IMG/VR virus record: IMGVR_UViG_3300027759_003301
Location: 1-34,178 of that record
DNA length: 34,178 bases
Source of the DNA: a virus
Direction: 5' to 3' (one strand)
Position numbers and translations under genes: made by a program. How positions within the stretch are numbered: position 1 is the stretch's first letter; every line of letters starts with the position of its first letter. Shown here one piece after another: positions 29,614 to 34,178 of this stretch. The notes beneath the pieces were generated by a model. That model was given only the letters and a program-made list of their open reading frames with translations, made no database searches and was not told where the DNA came from.

Positions 29614-30159
29614 ATGGCAAGACGCTTTAGTACCAAAACTTATGGTAACGATCGTGGACTGAGTTGCACTTTTAGACAATGGCGTGCCACGCACAGTCAT
29701 TGCAGTTTGCTACATGGATACAGTTTGGGTTTCAAGTTTGTGTTTGAAGCAGAAGAACTGGACGAGCGCAACTGGGTACAAGACTTTGGCGGCCTGGCCG
29801 AGCTCAAAGCATTCCTGGAAAAAACATTTGATCACACCATGGTTGTGGCACAAGATGATCCCATGCTTGAGCAGTTTCAAGCCATGTCAGGTTGGAGTGC
29901 AGATGCTGAACTAAACGGCAAGCCAGAAGAAGTTCAAGCACATCCTGTAGGCAACAAAGGTGTTATCAATCTAATCACACTGCCTGCTGTGGGTTGTGAA
30001 AAGTTTGCAGAATTTGTGTATGCTTGGACAAACGATTGGCTCAATGATGACCCTACCAACAAGTACAAAAACTTGCTGGGTGATGAACACGCTCGCGTTA
30101 AATTGTTGAGTGTGGAATGCTTTGAACACGCAGGCAATTCTGCAATCTATGAAGGTTAA
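29614..30159 (+). CDS. queD: QueD-like protein, paralogue 2
   Basis: 181 residues. LSCTFRQWRATHSHCSLLHG (16-35), WVQDFGGLAEL (54-64), FDHTMVV (72-78) and SVECFE (late) align with the first paralogue. The zinc site is altered the same way: Phe20 where the SAAH His should be and Tyr36 in HGY; H34 and the preceding SHC (28-30) are kept. A roughly 25-residue insertion (about 92-117, MSGWSADAELNGKPEEVQAH region) separates it from the shorter paralogue. CAGGAG just before 29614 sets the start. The two may have divided functions or work as a hetero-oligomer. Confidence 0.85.
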   Translation: MARRFSTKTYGNDRGLSCTFRQWRATHSHCSLLHGYSLGFKFVFEAEELDERNWVQDFGGLAELKAFLEKTFDHTMVVAQDDPMLEQFQAMSGWSADAELNGKPEEVQAHPVGNKGVINLITLPAVGCEKFAEFVYAWTNDWLNDDPTNKYKNLLGDEHARVKLLSVECFEHAGNSAIYEG

Positions 30160-30160
30160 T

Positions 30161-30589
30161 ATGGTTGAAGAAATATTCGAAGGCCCAGAACATATTGACG
30201 ACAGTTCTGCTCCGTGGGACGATACTGTTAAACAAGACTTTCATGTTGCGGTGTTCAATGATCGGTATCCTTGCACACCAGGGCACAAGTTGTTTGTTCC
30301 ACAATACAACAGTTTGTCTATACTGGCTCAGGCCTTTGAGGATGCTGTGCGTGAAGGCAAGCGCATGATACACAATGGTGAATGTGATGGGTTCAATGTT
30401 GGTCTCAACTACGGCAGTGCCGCAGGACAGACTGTGAATTGGCCACACATTCATCTTATTCCTCGCAGAACAGGTGATGTAGAAGATCCAGTTGGTGGTG
30501 TGCGTAACACTATTCCAGGCAAAGGAAACTACAAGAAATGGCCTACTGAGGCTCCAAAACAAAGTAACTTTCAAGGCGATCACATTTGA
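30161..30589 (+). CDS. HIT-family nucleotide hydrolase/transferase-like
   Basis: 142 residues from ATG 30161 (GAAGG at 30151-30155). YPCTPGHKLFVPQYN is the HIT N-terminal region, and VGLNYGSAAGQTVNWPHIHL (80-99) then IPRR carries the histidine triad. The usual H-x-H-x-H is W94-P-H96-I-H98, so the first histidine is replaced by Trp while the catalytic middle and last histidines stay. HIT enzymes hydrolyse or transfer nucleotidyl groups from dinucleotides. Substrate unknown. It overlaps the aminotransferase by one base (TGATG). Confidence 0.85.
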   Translation: MVEEIFEGPEHIDDSSAPWDDTVKQDFHVAVFNDRYPCTPGHKLFVPQYNSLSILAQAFEDAVREGKRMIHNGECDGFNVGLNYGSAAGQTVNWPHIHLIPRRTGDVEDPVGGVRNTIPGKGNYKKWPTEAPKQSNFQGDHI

Positions 30590-31701
30590 TGAATGTGATG
30601 AAACCACTGTTGCCAACTGCTGATGAGTTGGCCCCTTATATTAATCAGATGAATGAGTCTGGGCATTACAGCAACTTTGGTCCTATCAATAACATCCTTG
30701 AGAGCAGACTGACCCAGATCTTTAACAAGCCAATTGTCACTGCATCCAGTGGAACCACTGCTCTTGAGGTTGCCATTGCCAGCCACTATCTCCCAGTTAA
30801 CAGTTATATCCTGGTACCAGCACTCACATACATTGCCACTGCTACCGCAGTTAGACGCTGTGGACATCGTGTGTTAGTAAGTGACATTGATCTTGATCAT
30901 TGGATCCTAACACCCGCACGTGCCAGAGATCTTGTGAACAAGTATCCTGGTGAAATCAAGATGGTCATTCCCGTGGCCACGTTTGGACATACCCTGCCAG
31001 CAGATGAGTGGAGTGAGTTTGCAAAAGAAACAGGCATTCCTGTTGTGATGGACTGTGCTCAAGCGTTCGGCAGTCAACCAGATGTTGGGACATGTACTGC
31101 CATGTTCAGTATGCATGCCACAAAAGCACTGCCAGCAGGCGAAGGTGGATTCATTGTCACTACCAAGGAACTGCAAGGTGTGCAACGATCAATGACCAGC
31201 TTTGGCCAAAACTTAGGTCGGTCCACAACAGATCGTATGTTGGTTGTAGAAGACTACGGAACCAATGCAAAACTAAGTGAGTTGCATGCGGCGGTGGCTA
31301 ATATCATGCTGGATCGTTGGCCCGCTAGACTGCAACAATTCCGCATGCAACTCAATGCATATCAAGACCTGTTAGAATATCGGTTTGGTGATTCACCGTT
31401 TGGTGAACAAATGCGATTCCAAACTGGCTGTAGAGATTACATCCGACAGATGTTTGTGGTGCGATTTGAATCTACGACTGTTAGAAATCGAGTCGAACAA
31501 CATCTAGCAGATAAAGGAATACAAACTAAACGTCCTTATCAGCCGCTAGTAAATAAACATCCAGGCTTTTGGTCAGCAAACGCAGAACGCATAGTAAATG
31601 CAGAACTCATTGCTGATCAAACTCTAACAATTCCGTTCTGGTTAGAAATGAGCAAGGATGATATGCAAACTGTTTGCAATGCTATTGCAGAAGTGTTATA
31701 A
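30589..31701 (+). CDS. DegT/DnrJ/EryC1-type sugar aminotransferase
   Basis: 370 residues. SSGTTAL (53-59) binds the PLP phosphate, D155 in VVMDCAQA pairs with the PLP nitrogen, and SMHATKALPAGEGGF (174-188) places the Schiff-base lysine at K179 with the family GEGG. The enzyme transfers an amino group to a keto-sugar nucleotide to make dideoxy amino sugars for surface glycans or glycosylated proteins. Its neighbours GalE-like, TagD-like and glycosyltransferase genes fit. The end of the gene contains the queE promoter. Confidence 0.92.
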   Translation: MNVMKPLLPTADELAPYINQMNESGHYSNFGPINNILESRLTQIFNKPIVTASSGTTALEVAIASHYLPVNSYILVPALTYIATATAVRRCGHRVLVSDIDLDHWILTPARARDLVNKYPGEIKMVIPVATFGHTLPADEWSEFAKETGIPVVMDCAQAFGSQPDVGTCTAMFSMHATKALPAGEGGFIVTTKELQGVQRSMTSFGQNLGRSTTDRMLVVEDYGTNAKLSELHAAVANIMLDRWPARLQQFRMQLNAYQDLLEYRFGDSPFGEQMRFQTGCRDYIRQMFVVRFESTTVRNRVEQHLADKGIQTKRPYQPLVNKHPGFWSANAERIVNAELIADQTLTIPFWLEMSKDDMQTVCNAIAEVL

Positions 31702-31702
31702 T
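31674..31702 (+). promoter_or_regulatory. sigma70-type promoter for queE
   Basis: TTGCAA (31674-31679), 17-base spacer, perfect TATAAT (31697-31702); AGAGGTG precedes ATG 31720. The promoter lies in the last codons of the aminotransferase. Confidence 0.6.
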
Positions 31703-31719
31703 GACAAAAGAGGTGAAAC

Positions 31720-32592
31720 ATGAAACTTAAAGTTAGCGAAATTTTTTATTCAGCACAAGGCGAAGGCCGCTATGTAGGAGTACCCAGTGTGTTCCTGCGC
31801 ACGTTCGGATGCAACTTCAAATGCGAAGGCTTTGGCATGAAGCCAGGTGAACTCAGCACAGAACGTGCTTTGGTAGATGCCACCAAGTACAAGACATTTG
31901 AAGAACTGCCGCTGGTACACACAGGTTGTGACAGCTATGCCAGTTGGGATCCAGCGTTCAAGGACCTGAGCCCCATGTTGGAGATACCTGCTGTTATTGA
32001 CAGAGTATTACAGTTGTGTCCCAATGGTAACTGGCGGCAGGGCAATGGCAATGACGTACACTTGGTCATCACAGGTGGTGAACCATTGTTAGGGTGGCAA
32101 CGTGCATACACAGAACTGTTGCAAGATCAGCGTATGCTGGATCTTAACTTTGTGACATTTGAAACCAATGGCACCCAAGATCTAGCAGATGATTTTCGAG
32201 AAGGCATTGATGCATGGCATCGTGAGTTCCGTGAAGATCACCTGGGACAGTTCCGTGAACTGCAATTCAGTGTTAGTCCCAAACTAAGTGTAAGTGGCGA
32301 AGCATGGGAAGAAGCCATCAAGCCTGATGTTGTGTGTGGCTATCAAGAATACGGCGTAACCTATCTCAAGTTTGTGGTTGAGAAGCTGGTGGACTTTGAA
32401 GAAGTAGACCAGGCAGTTGACGAATATCGACGCAATGGATTCATGGGTCCTGTGTATGTGATGCCTGTGGGCGGCACTACCAATGGATACAATGCCAATC
32501 GTGTGCATGTGGCAGACGAAGCAATGAAACGTGGTTACTACTACAGCCCTCGTCTACATGTGGACTTGTGGGGCAATGGATGGGGAAAATAA
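31720..32592 (+). CDS. queE: 7-carboxy-7-deazaguanine synthase-like radical SAM enzyme (QueE)
   Basis: 290 residues. SEIFYSAQGEGRYVGVPSVF (6-25) is the QueE opening, RTFGCNFKC (27-35) starts the cluster motif, and TGGEPLLGW (118-126) is the SAM-binding GGEP. C31, C35 and C70 are the likely 4Fe-4S ligands; C70 lies in GCDSYASW, matching the CDTxYA of normal QueE, so about 32 extra residues split the motif into CX3C-X34-C. QueE rearranges 6-carboxytetrahydropterin into CDG, the step after QueD. Normal QueE is about 210-245 residues, so other insertions also exist (150-185). Stop overlaps the next start (TAATG). Confidence 0.9.
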   Translation: MKLKVSEIFYSAQGEGRYVGVPSVFLRTFGCNFKCEGFGMKPGELSTERALVDATKYKTFEELPLVHTGCDSYASWDPAFKDLSPMLEIPAVIDRVLQLCPNGNWRQGNGNDVHLVITGGEPLLGWQRAYTELLQDQRMLDLNFVTFETNGTQDLADDFREGIDAWHREFREDHLGQFRELQFSVSPKLSVSGEAWEEAIKPDVVCGYQEYGVTYLKFVVEKLVDFEEVDQAVDEYRRNGFMGPVYVMPVGGTTNGYNANRVHVADEAMKRGYYYSPRLHVDLWGNGWGK

Positions 32593-32975
32593 TGGCAACT
32601 AAAAAACCAAAACCAGTTGAAGCCGAACCAGCTCCGGCAAAAAAAACAGCGGCTAAAAAAGCACCTGTGAAGAAAACACTGTCACCAAAAGAGATAGCTA
32701 CCAAAGCAGGCAAACCTTATGTGAACATTGTGGGCATTGAACTGGATGCAGACAACATTGGTCAAGGTGCATTTGAACTGGACTGGAACGAGTTCTTTAT
32801 TGCGCAACTGATCAAGTCTGGTTATGCTGGCCGAGATGATGAACAGATTATCGACCGTTGGTTCCAGGATGTGTGCAAAAACGTAGCTTTGGAAACGTGG
32901 GAACAATACGAAGCCATGAACCCACGTGGCGTGAATCGAAAAGATCTAGGTAATGGTCGCAGTGAAATCTCTTGA
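32592..32975 (+). CDS. hypothetical protein with Lys/Ala/Pro-rich basic tail
   Basis: 127 residues from ATG 32592. Residues 2-40 are Lys/Ala/Pro repeats (KKPKPVEAEPAPAKKTAAKK), like histone H1 or bacterial nucleoid tails, suggesting nonspecific DNA binding. The rest is a compact acidic domain: IVGIELDADNIGQGAFELDW (about 49-68), IDRWFQDVCKNVALETWEQY (about 90-109). The fold is not recognised. TAATG coupling to queE. Confidence 0.7.
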   Translation: MATKKPKPVEAEPAPAKKTAAKKAPVKKTLSPKEIATKAGKPYVNIVGIELDADNIGQGAFELDWNEFFIAQLIKSGYAGRDDEQIIDRWFQDVCKNVALETWEQYEAMNPRGVNRKDLGNGRSEIS

Positions 32976-33014
32976 TTTTGGACTAACTTTTCCAAATTCA
33001 GCTTGCTAAACCGC

Positions 33015-33043
33015 TTGACATGGGGTAAATAATATGCTATTAT
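33015..33043 (+). promoter_or_regulatory. consensus promoter before the exonuclease; GTAAATA in spacer
   Basis: TTGACA (33015-33020), 17-base spacer, TATTAT (33038-33043). Transcription would start close to 33050, the first base of the ATG, so a leaderless message is possible; no Shine-Dalgarno precedes the start. GTAAATA (33025-33031) sits in the spacer and could alternatively start RNA near 33038. Confidence 0.55.
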
Positions 33044-33049
33044 TACTGC

Positions 33050-34051
33050 ATGAACTATCTAATCGTAGACACCGCTAATACATTCTTCCGTGCCCGTCAT
33101 GCGGCACACCGAGCAGCCACACCCGAAGAAAAGGTTGGCTTTGCTATTCACGTAACACTTGCAAGCATCCACAAGGCCTGGCGTGATCAACGTGCCAATC
33201 ATGTGGTAATCTGTTTGGAAGGTCGAAGCTGGCGAAAGGACTTTTATGCACCCTACAAGAAAAACCGGGCAGTTGCACGTGCCGCACTTAGTGACGCAGA
33301 GCTGGAAGAGGATCGTCTCTTCTGGGAAGCATTCGACGACCTTAAATCCTTCTTTACAGAAAAATCAAATTGTACAGTTCTCCAACACGCCAACCTCGAA
33401 GCAGATGACTTGGTGGCAGGATGGATACAAAGTCACCCTGACGATCACCACACCATAGTAAGTTCAGACACTGACTTCTATCAGTTGCTGGCCGACAATG
33501 TGAATCAGTACAACGGTGTGGCAGATCAACTGCACACGCTACAAGGTATCTTTGATCACAAAGGCAAACGTGTGATGGACAAGAAGACCAAGGAACCCAA
33601 AGTTGTTCCTGCACCTGAATGGATCTTGTTTGAGAAGTGCATGCGTGGCGATCCTACTGACAATGTGTTCTCTGCATATCCAGGTGTGCGTACCAAAGGT
33701 AGCAAGAACAAAGTGGGTTTGCAAGAAGCATTTGACGATCGCAAAGCCAAAGGGTTCAATTGGAACAATCTCATGTTGCAACGTTGGGTGGACCATAATG
33801 GCGATGAGCATCGTGTGCTGGATGACTATGAACGCAATGTAACGCTGGTGGACCTTCGAGCACAGCCTGTTGATGTCAAAGTGCAGATTGCAGAGACCAT
33901 TGCTGGCGGCAGTGTGCCCAAAGACATTCCACAAATTGGCGTCAAGTTTATGAAGTTCTGTGGCAAGCATCAGTTGGTCAAGATTGGTGATCAAGCACAG
34001 AACTATGCAGAGTTTTTGAGTGCCGCATATCCGGAGGCAGTTGTAGCATGA
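33050..34051 (+). CDS. rnh: 5'-3' exonuclease / flap endonuclease, T4 RNase H type
   Basis: 333 residues against 305 in T4. MNYLIVDTANTFFRARHA (D7) opens the PIN-like nuclease; YKKNR (69-73) is the helical-arch basic motif, LEADDLV (E117, D119, D120), SSDTDF (D140, D142) and RGDPTDN (199-205, D201, D204) supply metal ligands. It removes RNA primers and flaps from lagging-strand fragments during phage replication, acting with the polymerase and clamp. The N-terminal start is fixed by the conserved strand. ATGA overlap with the next gene. Confidence 0.92.
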   Translation: MNYLIVDTANTFFRARHAAHRAATPEEKVGFAIHVTLASIHKAWRDQRANHVVICLEGRSWRKDFYAPYKKNRAVARAALSDAELEEDRLFWEAFDDLKSFFTEKSNCTVLQHANLEADDLVAGWIQSHPDDHHTIVSSDTDFYQLLADNVNQYNGVADQLHTLQGIFDHKGKRVMDKKTKEPKVVPAPEWILFEKCMRGDPTDNVFSAYPGVRTKGSKNKVGLQEAFDDRKAKGFNWNNLMLQRWVDHNGDEHRVLDDYERNVTLVDLRAQPVDVKVQIAETIAGGSVPKDIPQIGVKFMKFCGKHQLVKIGDQAQNYAEFLSAAYPEAVVA

Positions 34052-34178
34052 ATATCATGTATGAACGTATTCAGGAACTTGAAACAACACTCAAAGATCT
34101 GTATCAAGGTCGACGGGTAGTTATTCCACACGACATTGATCATGCTCATCAGATGTTGCATGTGGCCATGTGCTATAT
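34048..34178 (+). CDS. start of a hypothetical gene, cut by the window end
   Basis: The frame opens MNIMYERIQELETTLKDLYQ in ATGA overlap with the exonuclease gene and has no stop through the window end (43 codons). The visible part is a helical segment followed by VVIPHDIDHAHQ. GGAGG lies about ten bases before 34048. Too short to classify. Confidence 0.6.
   Translation, partial: MNIMYERIQELETTLKDLYQGRRVVIPHDIDHAHQMLHVAMCY

Noticed and set aside
1-34178. CRISPR arrays, tRNA genes, insertion sequences, integrase or attachment sites
   Set aside because: Looked for by eye on both strands; no regular spacer repeats, no cloverleaf with GGTTC-type arm and no transposase or integrase motif noticed. 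A scan with dedicated programs was not possible.

Overview
The window looks like part of the genome of a large T4-superfamily myovirus infecting an unknown, probably aquatic, bacterium. The evidence is a full-length gp43-type family B DNA polymerase, a gp45-type sliding clamp, a DsbA-like dsDNA-binding protein, a T4 RNase H/FEN-type 5'-3' exonuclease, dense packing with many ATGA/TAATG overlaps, and almost all genes on one strand. No tRNA, rRNA, insertion sequence or CRISPR array is visible. No photosynthesis gene is seen, so a cyanobacterial host is not supported here.

Layout. 1-1260 is the 3' part of a ClpA-like unfoldase. 1226-10426 holds a GT-A glycosyltransferase, small beta-rich proteins, a nucleotidyltransferase fused to a long virion-like tail, a 59-residue peptide, a Pro/Ala-rich Cys4 protein, a 681-residue modular protein with repeated hydrophobic-Ala-Glu-Gly motifs, a two-helix membrane protein, a radical SAM/SPASM-like protein and a Dps-like ferritin. 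10508-11146 is the only minus-strand gene. 11195-13762 holds a second glycosyltransferase, a membrane fatty acid desaturase, DsbA, a membrane protein and an SGNH-like hydrolase. 13836-18443 is the replication/transcription core: DNA polymerase, methyltransferase-like protein, sliding clamp and an RNA polymerase omega-like protein. 18777-32592 carries a dispersed 7-deazaguanine pathway (TGT/DpdA-like transferase, FolE, two QueD-like proteins, QueE) mixed with sugar genes (GT-B glycosyltransferase, GalE-like epimerase, DegT aminotransferase, TagD-like cytidylyltransferase), a phosphoribosyltransferase, a cupin, a hotdog protein, a HIT protein and small conserved unknowns. 32592-34178 ends with a basic-tailed protein, the exonuclease and the start of another gene.

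How the parts may work together. FolE, the QueD-like proteins and QueE would make 7-carboxy-7-deazaguanine; a QueC, not in this window or supplied by the host, would make preQ0; the TGT-like enzyme would insert the base, most likely into phage DNA as protection against restriction. Clamp, DsbA and omega-like protein suggest phage control of the host RNA polymerase during late transcription. Short gaps carry two kinds of promoter-like signal: host-type TTGnnn-N17-TATnnT boxes (clamp, DsbA, FolE, QueE, exonuclease) and T4-late-like NTAAATA boxes, several beside hairpins. The modular proteins with (V/L/M/I)-x-E-G motifs look like substrates of a prohead protease, so some may be packaged, cut in the capsid and injected. 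All functions are read from motifs by eye; no database search was run.
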